Below, one piece after another: positions 37,979 to 50,068 of a stretch of 64,000 nucleotides of DNA. Location: assembly GCF_003590335.1 (NCBI RefSeq), contig NZ_MIET01000030.1, forward strand, positions 62,001-126,000. The letters run 5' to 3'. How positions within the stretch are numbered: the first letter of the stretch is position 1; the number at the start of each line of letters is the position of its first letter. The notes beneath the pieces are model-generated. The model was not told where the DNA came from. It did not search any database and was given only the letters and a program-made list of their open reading frames with translations. The position numbers and the translations under genes were made by a program. The DNA comes from Pseudoalteromonas sp. MSK9-3. GTDB taxonomy: Bacteria; Pseudomonadota; Gammaproteobacteria; Enterobacterales; Alteromonadaceae.

Positions 37979-40621
37979 ATGGGCAAATCGTTAGTAATTG
38001 TAGAGTCTCCCGCAAAGGCTAAAACAATTAATAAATATTTAGGTAAGGACTTTATTGTAAAGTCTAGTGTCGGCCATGTGCGGGACCTGCCGACGTCAGG
38101 TGCAGGTAAAACCAAAGGTGTTGCCACTAAAACCCCTGCTGAAGTACGCAAAATGGCGCCAGAAGAAAAAGCCATATACAAGAAAAACAAAGATTATGCG
38201 AATCTTGTTGCGCGTATGGGGATTGACCCAGAACAAGGCTGGGAGCCACATTATGAGGTACTGCCAGGTAAAGAGAAGGTAGTACAAGAATTACAAAAAC
38301 TTGCTGAAGGTGCTGACCACATCTATCTCGCAACCGATTTGGATAGAGAAGGGGAAGCCATTGCATGGCACCTTGAACAGATCATCGGTGGCGAACCTGA
38401 AAAGTATAAGCGCGTGGTATTTAACGAGATCACCAAAAACGCCATTCAGCAAGCCTTTGAGGCGCCGGGGCAGCTAAATACTGACATGGTATATGCTCAG
38501 CAGGCTCGCCGCTTTTTAGACCGTGTAGTGGGCTTTATGGTATCGCCTTTACTATGGCAAAAAGTTGCTCGTGGATTATCTGCAGGGCGCGTACAGTCAG
38601 TTGCTGTGCGTTTGCTAGTAGAACGTGAACGTGAAATAAAAGCATTTATTCCAGAAGAGTTTTGGGATATTCACGCTGACGTAACGGCCAGTTCACAACC
38701 AATTCGCTTGGAAGTAACTAAGTTTCAAGGCAGTGCATTTAAGCCCGTCAATGAACAGCAAACCACGGCAGCAGTAACGGTACTTGAAAAAAGCGACTAT
38801 AAAGTTGTTAAAGTTGAAGAAAAACCAAGTAAAAGTAAGCCCAGTGCGCCTTTTATCACTTCAACAATGCAACAAGCAGCCAGTACGCGTTTAGGCTATG
38901 GCGTAAAGAAAACCATGATGCTCGCGCAGCGTTTGTATGAAGCGGGTTATATTACCTATATGCGAACAGACTCAACGAACTTATCAAATGATGCCGTTGC
39001 TATGTGTCGTGAGTATGTAACAGAGCAGTTCGGTGATAAGTATTTACCTGAAAACCCAATAAAGTACAGTGCCAAAGATAATGCGCAAGAAGCGCACGAA
39101 GCTATCCGTCCATCAAGCGTAACGGTATTGTCTGGTCATGTGGAAGGCGTAGATGCTGATGCCAAGAAGTTGTATGAGCTAATATGGCGACAGTTTGTAG
39201 CGTGTCAAATGACACCTGCTGAATATGACTTAACCACCATGTCTGTGGCTGCGGGCGAATATACCCTGAAAGCCAAGGGGCGTGTAATGCGCTTTGATGG
39301 TTGGACTGCGGTGCAGCCTTCGATACGCAAGAAAAATGAAGAAGATCAATCTCTGCCAGCCGTTGCTGTCGGCGATGACATTCAATTAGTCGCGTTAGAT
39401 CCTAAGCAACACTTTACGAAGCCACCTGCACGTTTTAGTGAAGCAAGCTTAGTTAAAGAATTAGAAAAGCGTGGTATTGGCCGTCCATCTACCTACGCAG
39501 CGATTATTTCGACGATTCAAGACCGTGGGTATGTGCGTGTTGAAAACCGTCGCTTCTTTGCCGAGAAAATGGGTGAGATTGTTACTGATCGCTTAGTTGA
39601 AAACTTCAACGACTTAATGAACTTTGACTTCACCGCTAAAATGGAAGGTCGTTTAGATGATATCGCAGAAGGCGAGCGTGTTTGGACCCAAGTTTTAGAT
39701 AAGTTTTACGCAAACTTCTCTCAGCAGTTAACAACCGCTGGCGGAGAAGAAGCTGAAGGCGGCATGCGTCAAAATGTCATGGTTGAAACCGATATTGACT
39801 GCCCGACATGCGGCAGAAAAATGGGTATTCGTACTGCATCCACTGGCGTATTCTTAGGATGTACAGGGTATAATCTGCCACCTAAAGAGCGTTGCACAAC
39901 AACCATGAATTTGGTGTCGGGTGATGAAGCGGTTGCCGCTGATGTAGAAGATGTTGAAACTGAAACATTAATGCAGATGAAGCGTTGCCCGGTTTGTGAA
40001 ACAGCGATGGATTCATATCTCATTGATGAAACACGTAAGATCCATGTGTGTGGTAACAACCCTGCATGTGATGGCGTGGTTGTCGAACAGGGTACCTTTA
40101 AAATTAAAGGGTATGACGGCCCGGTTATCGAATGTGATAAATGTGAATCAGAAATGCAGTTAAAGTCTGGCCGTTTTGGTAAGTACTTTGGTTGTACGAA
40201 TGAAGACTGTAAGAATACCCGTAAACTGCTGAAAAGTGGTGAGCCAGCGCCTCCGAAAGAAGATCCTGTTCACTTGCCTGAATTGGAATGTGAAAAATCA
40301 GAAGCCTATTTTGTATTACGAGATGGCGCATCAGGGATCTTTTTAGCAGCGCATACTTTCCCTAAATCACGGGAAACACGTGCGCCTAAAGTTGCAGAGT
40401 TAAAGCGCTTTAGAGACCGTATATCGCCGAAGTTTTACTATTTGGCCGATGCACCAGATCAAGATGATGATGGTAATTTAGCGGTAATTCGGTATTCACG
40501 CAAAACTAAAACTCAATATGTTATGACCGAAGTTGAAGGTAAAGCAACTGGTTGGAAAGCAACCCTTGACAAAGGGAAGTGGGTTATTGAGCAGAAAGTG
40601 ACGAAGAAAAAGAAAAAGTAA
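37979..40621 (+). CDS. topA: DNA topoisomerase I TopA
   Basis: Type IA topoisomerase that relaxes negative supercoils. The 880-residue protein has the Toprim domain ([30 protein letters not shown]), the active-site tyrosine in ITYMRTDST (near residue 325) and GRPSTYA. The C-terminal region has three zinc-ribbon motifs (starting CPTC, CPVC, CDKC) and a lysine-rich end. Length matches E. coli TopA (865). It is monocistronic, with its own terminator. No heat-shock promoter like that of E. coli topA was found in the upstream 247 bp. Confidence 0.97.
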   Translation: MGKSLVIVESPAKAKTINKYLGKDFIVKSSVGHVRDLPTSGAGKTKGVATKTPAEVRKMAPEEKAIYKKNKDYANLVARMGIDPEQGWEPHYEVLPGKEKVVQELQKLAEGADHIYLATDLDREGEAIAWHLEQIIGGEPEKYKRVVFNEITKNAIQQAFEAPGQLNTDMVYAQQARRFLDRVVGFMVSPLLWQKVARGLSAGRVQSVAVRLLVEREREIKAFIPEEFWDIHADVTASSQPIRLEVTKFQGSAFKPVNEQQTTAAVTVLEKSDYKVVKVEEKPSKSKPSAPFITSTMQQAASTRLGYGVKKTMMLAQRLYEAGYITYMRTDSTNLSNDAVAMCREYVTEQFGDKYLPENPIKYSAKDNAQEAHEAIRPSSVTVLSGHVEGVDADAKKLYELIWRQFVACQMTPAEYDLTTMSVAAGEYTLKAKGRVMRFDGWTAVQPSIRKKNEEDQSLPAVAVGDDIQLVALDPKQHFTKPPARFSEASLVKELEKRGIGRPSTYAAIISTIQDRGYVRVENRRFFAEKMGEIVTDRLVENFNDLMNFDFTAKMEGRLDDIAEGERVWTQVLDKFYANFSQQLTTAGGEEAEGGMRQNVMVETDIDCPTCGRKMGIRTASTGVFLGCTGYNLPPKERCTTTMNLVSGDEAVAADVEDVETETLMQMKRCPVCETAMDSYLIDETRKIHVCGNNPACDGVVVEQGTFKIKGYDGPVIECDKCESEMQLKSGRFGKYFGCTNEDCKNTRKLLKSGEPAPPKEDPVHLPELECEKSEAYFVLRDGASGIFLAAHTFPKSRETRAPKVAELKRFRDRISPKFYYLADAPDQDDDGNLAVIRYSRKTKTQYVMTEVEGKATGWKATLDKGKWVIEQKVTKKKKK

Positions 40622-40640
40622 CACTGTATTGTGTTTGATG

Positions 40641-40664
40641 AAAAGCCGGGCTTGCCCGGCTTTT
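40641..40664 (+). terminator. Terminator of topA
   Basis: AAAAGCCGGGC-TT-GCCCGGCTTTT is a perfect 11-bp stem with a 2-nt spacer at the loop, 20 bp after the stop. Confidence 0.75.
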
Positions 40665-40877
40665 GTCGTTTTGTAATTCGCAACGTGCGATGCTTAATAC
40701 AGTTTGTTTTAGTTATGTTAGTACTCACTGCGAGTAAAAGTTATGATAGAAAAGGGTTTTAGTACGTATAATTGACATCACAAGATGCGCTAAGTAAACT
40801 CGTTTTGTGTCTATATATGGAACGTGCGCGATATTGTTAACATCATCGTCGCTAAATGTAATTAGGAAAAATTATTG

Positions 40878-42407
40878 ATGCATTCTATAAAAAAAATGAA
40901 GTCAGGACTCTTATATCTGACAATACTGACTGTGTCACTTGGCATAAATAAGCATGTTTTAGCTGATACTGAGTCGAATTCTCAAATTGATTTAACGCCC
41001 TGTTATATAGAAAACCTGCCAGACAGGTTATTGTGTGGCAGTGTAAAACAGCCGTTATCGTATGAAACGAATGAAGGTGAAATAGAGATTCATTTTGCTG
41101 TTATTCCGGCCATTAAAAAAAGTCACCCGACAGAAGCTATATTAGGCTTTGCTGGTGGCCCAGGGCAGTCTGCGGTTGAGCTAGCTGCGATATTTAATCG
41201 AAACTTACGATATGCTCGTGAAAACCGTGATATTTTACTGGTCGATCAACGGGGTACGGGTAAATCATTGAAATTACAGTGTCAGTCTGATGATTTGGTG
41301 ACACAGTTTGCGTTCAATGATGCATTGATTGACATGAACACCCTTGCTAAAGAAGACACTCAGCGTTGTAAATCTGAGATAAAGGTTGATTTGAGCCACT
41401 TTACGACACCTGTAGCAGCAAAAGATTTTGAAGCAGTTCGCAAAGCTTTGGGTTATACCGGGCTACATTTATACGGTGTGTCTTATGGTACGCGTATAGC
41501 GCAAGAGTATACTCGTCAATTTCCTGATTCAGTGCTAACCAGTACATTGGATGGCGTTGCACCAATGCAACAGGGTTTGTCGGCGATTGGTCATGCCATA
41601 GATACGTCACTCGATGCGTTGCTTAAACGTTGTAGCACAGACGTGCAATGTGAAAAGCAGTACCCTAAATTGTCCGAACAACTCGTGAGTTTACTTGATA
41701 GATTAGACCATTCGCCTGTTACGGTTGACGTAAGGCACCCTCGAACTCATCAGAAAACTGAACTGGTCGTTACGCAATTAAAGTTTTTTTCTGCCATAAG
41801 AATGGCACTGTATAGTCACCACACTCGTGCCTTGATCCCTTTAACGATTAGCGAAGCGCTTGCAGGTAATTATTCACCGTTAGTGGGATTATTATCTTCA
41901 TCAGACATGGTTGATAGTATGGCGATGGGCATGCACAGTGCCATCGTGTGCGGTGAAGATTGGCCTTTTTTAACGGCTACATCTCGTGAAAAAGATATGC
42001 AAAGTTATTTTGGTAAATTGATGATTGAGTCTCTTGATATTAGTTGCCCCGTTTGGCAAGTGAAACCGGTTGATAGCCGCTTTTATCAGCCACTTAATAT
42101 CGCAACGCCGACCTTGTTGTTATCAGGGGGGATTGATCCAGCGACGCCACCAGAGTGGGCTGAGATGGCGATGGTTAATATGGAAAATGCCACACACTTG
42201 ATTGCACCATCGGCAACACATGGTGTGGTATCGCAAACTTGTGCAGCCAAGTTAGTTGGTCAATTTATCGATAAAAAGAGTGCGCAGGAGTTAGATGCCA
42301 GTTGTTTGGAAAAAGATAACCGTAAGCAGTTTTTTATGAATCTTAACGGCACAGTTTCAACTCAAAAAACAAAAATCAGTAAAATAGAACTAGGTGGCGA
42401 CTTATGA
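40878..42407 (+). CDS. Secreted alpha/beta hydrolase with TAP-like C-terminal domain
   Basis: A signal peptide (cleavage near residue 30, VLA|DT) precedes an alpha/beta-hydrolase fold. The oxyanion region is AGGPGQSA, the nucleophile is S202 in GVSYGTR, the acid is in SGGIDPATPP and the histidine in SATHGVV. The arrangement is that of tripeptidyl-aminopeptidase/SlpD-E-like peptidases, acting on N-termini of peptides outside the cytoplasm. I chose the ATG at 40878 (AGGAAAA upstream); a TTG lies one codon earlier. It overlaps natA by four bases (ATGA), so the three genes form one transcription unit. Confidence 0.88.
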   Translation: MHSIKKMKSGLLYLTILTVSLGINKHVLADTESNSQIDLTPCYIENLPDRLLCGSVKQPLSYETNEGEIEIHFAVIPAIKKSHPTEAILGFAGGPGQSAVELAAIFNRNLRYARENRDILLVDQRGTGKSLKLQCQSDDLVTQFAFNDALIDMNTLAKEDTQRCKSEIKVDLSHFTTPVAAKDFEAVRKALGYTGLHLYGVSYGTRIAQEYTRQFPDSVLTSTLDGVAPMQQGLSAIGHAIDTSLDALLKRCSTDVQCEKQYPKLSEQLVSLLDRLDHSPVTVDVRHPRTHQKTELVVTQLKFFSAIRMALYSHHTRALIPLTISEALAGNYSPLVGLLSSSDMVDSMAMGMHSAIVCGEDWPFLTATSREKDMQSYFGKLMIESLDISCPVWQVKPVDSRFYQPLNIATPTLLLSGGIDPATPPEWAEMAMVNMENATHLIAPSATHGVVSQTCAAKLVGQFIDKKSAQELDASCLEKDNRKQFFMNLNGTVSTQKTKISKIELGGDL

Positions 42408-43138
42408 TATCGGTAAATAACTTAACGAAAAAAATCGGTGACGTAAATGCGCTTAACGGTCTTAATTTCAGTGCGCAAAATGGTAAAATTACTGGGTTAC
42501 TTGGGCCAAATGGTGCGGGTAAAACAACTTGCTTACGCACTGTGTTTGGTTTGCTAAAGGCTGACAGTGGCAACACCGAGATTGATGGCATTGACGTTGC
42601 AAAAGACCCTATGCAAGCAAAGCAACAACTAGGCTTATTTCCTGATCCATGTGGTTTATATGAACGCTTAACACCGCGTGAGTATGTTGAGTTTTTTGCC
42701 CAATTGAGTGGCATGAGCGCTACGGATGCAAAGACAGCGACCGCAGATGTGCTGTCTAAGTTGCAGATGGATGATATAGCAGACAGGCGTTGCCAAGGTT
42801 TTTCACAAGGCCAGCATATGAAAACGGCTTTAGCTCAAGCAATCGTGCACAAGCCAACCAATATCATTTTAGATGAACCGACGCGCGGGCTCGATGTGAT
42901 GAGCACGCGTATATTACGAGATCTATTGCTGTTGCTGAAAGAGCAAGGGCATTGTGTGTTGTTCTCAAGTCATGTAATGCAAGAAGTCGCCGCGTTGTGC
43001 GATCATGTAGTGGTTATGGCAAAGGGTAAAGTTGTGGCAGAGGGGTCACCAGAGTCACTGTGTGAGCGCACTGGTAAAGCAACATTGGAAGAAGCATTTA
43101 TTGAGTTGATCGGCAGTGATGAAGGAATAGCAGCATAA
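42404..43138 (+). CDS. natA: NatA-type ABC transporter ATP-binding protein
   Basis: ATPase of an ABC-2 exporter. The 244-residue protein has Walker A GPNGAGKTT, a QGFSQGQHMK signature (FSQGQ), Walker B NIILDEPTRGLD and a switch histidine in SSHVMQE. It resembles NatA of the sodium-extruding NatAB pair, but the substrate is not predictable from the ATPase. It overlaps the upstream hydrolase by 4 bp and the permease by 1 bp. Confidence 0.88.
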   Translation: MISVNNLTKKIGDVNALNGLNFSAQNGKITGLLGPNGAGKTTCLRTVFGLLKADSGNTEIDGIDVAKDPMQAKQQLGLFPDPCGLYERLTPREYVEFFAQLSGMSATDAKTATADVLSKLQMDDIADRRCQGFSQGQHMKTALAQAIVHKPTNIILDEPTRGLDVMSTRILRDLLLLLKEQGHCVLFSSHVMQEVAALCDHVVVMAKGKVVAEGSPESLCERTGKATLEEAFIELIGSDEGIAA

Positions 43139-44271
43139 TGAAATTACTGACTGTATTGTTTAAAAAAGAAGTACTTGATGCAGGTCGAGACAAGCGCTCG
43201 GTGATGGCTGGTTTATATTACGCGATTGGTTCCCCAATAATCATGTGTGTATTATTTTCAATTATGCTCAAGCAGTTTGCGTCTCCAGATGAGCTAAAAA
43301 TTACCATTAATAATGCAGATGCTGCGCCGGCATTGGTGCAATATTTAGATAGTAAAGAGATCATCCACAGTACTGATGACGATGTAAAAGCCATTACCTT
43401 AGAAATCAGTGCAGATTATCAAGATAAAATGCGCGAAGGGCGCAGTGCACAGGTAACAATTATTGCTGATAAGTCCGACGATAAGTTACGAAAATCAATT
43501 ACTGAACTAGAACGCGCGCTTATGAGGTATAACAGCGAAGTAGCCAGCCTTCGGTTACTTACACGAGGCATTGACCCTACAGTAATGCAAGCGGTGAATG
43601 TACAATTACATGATCAAGCAACGCCTGAGTCGAAAGGGGGGATGTTTTTAGGTATTGCAACCTTATCTATTGTGCTCACTTTATTTTATGCCGCGATGAA
43701 TTTGGCAATTGATACAAGTGCGGGCGAACGAGAGCGAAATTCATTGGCGTTACTGTTAAGTCATCCGCTTAGCAGTATGCAGGTGGTTTTAGCAAAGTCA
43801 GCTGCCATTGCTGCTTTTTCAATGCTTGGTCTCGCAATTATTTTGGTGGTGTCAAAATTTGCTTATGCTTTGGTACCTTGGCAGCAGCTTGGTTTTAGTG
43901 TCAATATCGGCTTTGACTTTATGCTGTTATGTATGGTGATTGGTTTGCCAATTGCGTTAATGTCAGCCAGTTTACAAGTATTTGTGTCTTTTATGGCTAA
44001 GTCATTTAAAGAGGCGCAAACCTACGTCACTATGGTGCTATTTGTGCCCATGGGACTCAGTATGGTGACGACCTACGATATTGCAACAGAATACGTGCAG
44101 TGGTTGCCAATTGCGGCGCAGCAACATGCCATGATTGAATTTATTAAAGGCAACGCATTACCTTGGCCACAATTGTTTATATCAACGCTTGTTACATTGG
44201 CATTATTTGGTTTATTTAGTTGGCTGAGTAGTCGTATGTTAAAAAGTGAAAAGGTGGTATTTGGTTTGTAA
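43138..44271 (+). CDS. natB: NatB-like ABC-2 permease
   Basis: Membrane partner of the upstream ATPase. The 377-residue protein has an N-terminal TM (about 25-43), a long extracytoplasmic domain (about 45-170) rich in charged residues, and five to six further TM segments. The cytoplasmic DTSAGERERNSLALLLSHP motif is typical of ABC-2/NatB permeases. It starts at the natA stop. Because a secreted peptidase is the first gene of the operon, peptide or ion export are both possible; sodium export is not proven. Confidence 0.87.
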   Translation: MKLLTVLFKKEVLDAGRDKRSVMAGLYYAIGSPIIMCVLFSIMLKQFASPDELKITINNADAAPALVQYLDSKEIIHSTDDDVKAITLEISADYQDKMREGRSAQVTIIADKSDDKLRKSITELERALMRYNSEVASLRLLTRGIDPTVMQAVNVQLHDQATPESKGGMFLGIATLSIVLTLFYAAMNLAIDTSAGERERNSLALLLSHPLSSMQVVLAKSAAIAAFSMLGLAIILVVSKFAYALVPWQQLGFSVNIGFDFMLLCMVIGLPIALMSASLQVFVSFMAKSFKEAQTYVTMVLFVPMGLSMVTTYDIATEYVQWLPIAAQQHAMIEFIKGNALPWPQLFISTLVTLALFGLFSWLSSRMLKSEKVVFGL

Positions 44272-44304
44272 TGAACCAGGTAGCTTTCCCCGTAAAGTAT
44301 AAAA

Positions 44305-44331
44305 ACGCGCAGCCTTAGGCTGCGTTTTTTT
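44305..44331 (+). terminator. Terminator of the hydrolase-natAB operon
   Basis: CGCAGCC-TTA-GGCTGCG is a perfect 7-bp stem followed by seven T. It lies 36 bp after the natB stop. Confidence 0.8.
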
Positions 44332-44340
44332 ATGCTGTGG

Positions 44341-44363
44341 TTATCCACAGAAAAAGTGGATAA
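44341..44363. promoter_or_regulatory. DnaA-box pair (inverted)
   Basis: TTATCCACA at 44341-44349 matches the DnaA box consensus TTATNCACA exactly. AGTGGATAA at 44355-44363 is TTATCCACT on the minus strand, one mismatch, facing the first. The pair can also form an 8-bp hairpin. Function is unknown. Confidence 0.5.
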
Positions 44364-44744
44364 CTTGTCATTAACTTGGGGTTGGTTTTATATAAAAATG
44401 AGAGTAATTAGGATGTTTGCTGATTAACAGCGCGTTTTACTGTGTGTGAGTACCATGGGGTTGTTAGCACTCGTGTAAATAGATTAAGCAAGTAGGGAAA
44501 TTGTACTCTTGTACCATATAAGCACACATTGATATAAATACAGTGAGGCAGATTGTATTCAGCAAATGAAGCAGGGTGGCGAACAATAATGTATATGGTT
44601 TATGTCTAAGGGCATAGCTGCCATCATTTAGGATTTTCTGGTATCATTATTTTTTAAACGGCTTATAAATTACTGAGTGGTTTTTTGGCTTCTCAGGAAA
44701 AGTAATTTGTGTGCTCTAATCACGTTATTTTAAGTTAATTTACT

Positions 44745-45347
44745 ATGCAATTATCTCCATCTCTAACAGCGTTAATCGAAGCTCTGCGCTGTTTGCCTGG
44801 CATTGGACCGAAGTCAGCGCAACGGATCGCTTTTCATTTACTTGAACGTGATCGCTCAGGCGGGACTCAACTTGGCGATAGTTTGCTAAAAGCCATGCAG
44901 GTTATTGGCCACTGTGAGTCATGTCGTACATTCTCTGAAGCACCATTATGTGATATTTGCTTAAGTGTAAAACGTCAAGATAGCCGTTTATTATGTATTG
45001 TGGAATCGCCAACAGACGTGCTTGCGATTGAGCAAACAGGCCAATACCAAGGCTTATATTTTGTTCTTATGGGGCACTTGTCGCCATTAGATGGTATTGG
45101 GCCGAAAGAAATTGGGCTAGATGTACTTGATGACAAATTGTCAAAAGGTAATATAGACGAAGTTATTCTAGCAACAAACCCGACGGTTGAAGGTGAAGCC
45201 ACTGCGCATTACATTGCAGAGCTGTGTCAAAAACATAACGTTGACGCATCTCGAATAGCACATGGTATGCCAGTCGGTGGTGAGCTTGATTTAGTCGATG
45301 GCATGACATTAATGCATGCATTCTCTGGCCGACGTAGCTTAAGCTAA
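44745..45347 (+). CDS. recR: Recombination mediator RecR
   Basis: Part of the RecFOR pathway. The 200-residue protein has an N-terminal helix-hairpin-helix ([17 protein letters not shown]), a zinc finger CESC...CDIC and a Toprim domain ([17 protein letters not shown]). Length and motif order equal the family. htpG follows in the conserved order recR-htpG-adk, but dnaX-ybaB are not upstream. Confidence 0.96.
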   Translation: MQLSPSLTALIEALRCLPGIGPKSAQRIAFHLLERDRSGGTQLGDSLLKAMQVIGHCESCRTFSEAPLCDICLSVKRQDSRLLCIVESPTDVLAIEQTGQYQGLYFVLMGHLSPLDGIGPKEIGLDVLDDKLSKGNIDEVILATNPTVEGEATAHYIAELCQKHNVDASRIAHGMPVGGELDLVDGMTLMHAFSGRRSLS

Positions 45348-45361
45348 TATAGAGATAGAAT

Positions 45362-45404
45362 GGGTTAAGATAGTTGTTAGTGTGACAGTCGTTAACCCTT
45401 TTTT
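45362..45404 (+). terminator. Terminator of recR
   Basis: GGGTTAA (45362-45368) pairs with TTAACCC (45392-45398), followed by TTTTTTA. The loop is long (23 nt) and may fold further. Confidence 0.65.
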
Positions 45405-45439
45405 ATAAATGATATCATCGAAAAAAATACATTTTTCCC

Positions 45440-45467
45440 CTTGAACTTGAAAAACTCCCCCCCATAT
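45440..45467 (+). promoter_or_regulatory. Sigma-32 (heat-shock) promoter of htpG
   Basis: CTTGAAC at 45440-45446 is followed, after 13 nt, by CCCCATAT at 45460-45467. The -10 matches the RpoH consensus CCCCATNT perfectly and the -35 matches CTTGAAA at six of seven positions. It lies 46 bp before the htpG start, as expected for this heat-shock gene. Confidence 0.85.
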
Positions 45468-45513
45468 CCTTTTGCATAATATTTAGTATCAATTTGGTTA
45501 GACGGAGAGAACG

Positions 45514-48226
<2,713 letters not shown>

Positions 48227-48251
48227 TCGTTTGATTAATGCTTTAATTAAG

Positions 48252-48277
48252 AAAAACCGCCTTTTGGCGGTTTTTTT
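48252..48277. terminator. Bidirectional terminator between adk and tpx
   Basis: AAAAACCGCC-TTTT-GGCGGTTTTT is a strong stem with T on both flanks. It overlaps the last bases of tpx, so it serves both convergent genes. Confidence 0.85.
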
Positions 48278-48857
48278 ATAATGTTTTTAACTTATGGACG
48301 ACTTGACTGTAATCAGGCTCAGTAGCTAAATTTTTAACTAGTTGTTTATAAACAATCTTGTGGTCTTTATCGAGGATAAAAACAGCTCGGCTAAGTAGCC
48401 CCATATCTTTGATATATAAGCCATAGTTTTCACCAAAGTTTCGCCATACTGAGTCAGATAAAGTAACAACTTTGTCGATGTTTTCTTGCTTACAAAAGCG
48501 CTTTTGGGCAAATGGTAGGTCAGCACTGATTGTTAGCATTTCAATATTTGAAAAAGTCTTAGCGACTTGCTCATTGAAGTGCTTGGTTTGCAGGCTACAA
48601 ATACCGGTGTCTAAGCTTGGCACAACGCTTATCACAATAGCTTTACCTTGAAAGTCCGATAATTTCACAGGAACAAATGCATCGTTAACGACTTTAAAAT
48701 CAGGAGCCTGTTGACCTTCAGTAACACCTTGGCCTAATAAGGTGATCGGTTTTTCTTGGGCATAGACCTTACCTGAGTCTATTTTGTTCTCTGGCAGGGT
48801 ATATGCCGATACGCTCATAGCGAACAAGCTTGTGGCAATAATGGAGACTTTCAGCAT
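48276..48857 (-). CDS. tpx: Thiol peroxidase Tpx, exported form
   Basis: Atypical 2-Cys peroxiredoxin that reduces alkyl and lipid hydroperoxides. The 193-residue protein matches E. coli Tpx in SVVPSLDTGIC (peroxidatic Cys), ISADLPFAQKRFC (resolving Cys) and the C-terminal TEPDYSQVVHKLK. E. coli Tpx is 168 residues; the extra N-terminus here is a signal peptide (MLKVSIIATSLFAMSVSA), so the mature enzyme should be periplasmic. Single gene, convergent with adk. Confidence 0.93.
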   Translation of the reverse strand: MLKVSIIATSLFAMSVSAYTLPENKIDSGKVYAQEKPITLLGQGVTEGQQAPDFKVVNDAFVPVKLSDFQGKAIVISVVPSLDTGICSLQTKHFNEQVAKTFSNIEMLTISADLPFAQKRFCKQENIDKVVTLSDSVWRNFGENYGLYIKDMGLLSRAVFILDKDHKIVYKQLVKNLATEPDYSQVVHKLKTL

Positions 48858-49059
48858 AAAGTATTCCTTTTCGAGTTATCTTAATTGGCGTCAGTGTATT
48901 ATACTGTAAAACGCTAACAAAGTATTACGGGATAAGTGCGTTGTAAATCGTTAGGGATTTTATTAACATTAGCCGTAAATTTGAGCCACCAAAACTTATA
49001 ATAATCATTAAGTCTCAATTTACAGACCATTGAGAACAACTCGAGCAAAGAGAGCTTTT

Positions 49060-50064
49060 ATGTCAACATTAGTTTTAATATGTGATGACTCTAAATTAGC
49101 GCGCCGTCAGCTGGCTCGCTCATTGCCTGAGGATTGGGATATTAAAGTAGAATTTGCAGAACATGGCTTAGACTGTATTGAAAAGATCAAGCAGTTCTCG
49201 CCTGAAATTCTATTTTTAGATTTAAATATGCCGCAAATGGATGGCTATGGCGTATTACAAGAAATTCAAAGCCAAGATCTAAATGTGTTAACGGTTGTGG
49301 TATCAGGAGATATACAACCTAATGCACACCAGCGAGTTATAGAGCTTGGCGCAATAGACTTTATTCGCAAACCATGCGATGCGGCAAAACTTGCTGAAAT
49401 TATAGAACATCACGGCATTCGAGATCGCGCTATTCGTGAAAGCTTAGTGCATAAATTGGGTGAGCAATTAGACCCTGAGATCCGCGATATTTATCAAGAA
49501 TTAACCAATGTGGCAATGGGTCAAGCTGGCGACTTACTCGCTAGACTATTGAACGTATTTGTTGAGTTACCAATCCCAAATGTGAATGTGCTTGAAGTCA
49601 GTGAGTTACACATGGCTTTACAGGCCATTGATGCGAGTGCGAGTACATCCGGGGTTTGCCAAGGCTTTATTGGTGGAGGGGTATCGGGCGAAGCATTGTT
49701 GTTACTGAATGATTCAAGTTTTAAAGAAGTTGCATCACTCATGAATTATCACGGTGAGCTTAATGAAAAAGTAGAGCTTGAGCTGTTGATGGATATTAGT
49801 AATATTTTGATTGGTTCTATTTTAACGGGCTTATCAAGGCAGCTTGATATGCCTTTCAGCCAAGGACATCCTGTTGTGCTCGGACAGCACTGCGATGTAT
49901 CAGATCTGGTTAAAGCAAATAAATCTAGATGGCAACGGACGCTTGCTATAGAAATTAGTTATGGAATAGAAAACCACGATATTAATTGCGACTTAATGCT
50001 GCTCTTTACCGAGGACTCATTGAAGACCTTGAAGTATAAAGTCGAATACTTATTAGAAGATTAA
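49060..50064 (+). CDS. Response regulator with CheC-like phosphatase domain
   Basis: 334 residues: a receiver domain with acidic pair D9-D10, phospho-acceptor D54 in LFLDLNMPQMDG and lysine in IRKPCD, then a CheC/FliY-type domain. That domain carries two E/DxxN motifs, ELTN (147-150) and DISN (245-248), 98 residues apart as in CheC phosphatases. I chose the ATG at 49060 (MSTLVLICDDSK, AGAGAG upstream). The next gene, a diguanylate cyclase, starts 4 bp later. It probably dephosphorylates itself or a partner and feeds into cyclic-di-GMP control; the cognate kinase is not in the window. Confidence 0.9.
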   Translation: MSTLVLICDDSKLARRQLARSLPEDWDIKVEFAEHGLDCIEKIKQFSPEILFLDLNMPQMDGYGVLQEIQSQDLNVLTVVVSGDIQPNAHQRVIELGAIDFIRKPCDAAKLAEIIEHHGIRDRAIRESLVHKLGEQLDPEIRDIYQELTNVAMGQAGDLLARLLNVFVELPIPNVNVLEVSELHMALQAIDASASTSGVCQGFIGGGVSGEALLLLNDSSFKEVASLMNYHGELNEKVELELLMDISNILIGSILTGLSRQLDMPFSQGHPVVLGQHCDVSDLVKANKSRWQRTLAIEISYGIENHDINCDLMLLFTEDSLKTLKYKVEYLLED

Positions 50065-50068
50065 AACT

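Larger units (their letters stand above)
44272..44744. other. 473-bp region between natB and recR
   Basis: Past the natB terminator it holds a DnaA-box pair (44341-44363). Beyond that I see only AT-rich sequence with no plausible coding frame or RNA gene. dnaX and ybaB, which usually precede recR, are absent here. Confidence 0.6.

Noticed and set aside
44341-44363. Replication origin
   Set aside because: Only two DnaA boxes are visible and no dnaA, dnaN, gidA or parAB gene lies in the window, so I do not call an origin.
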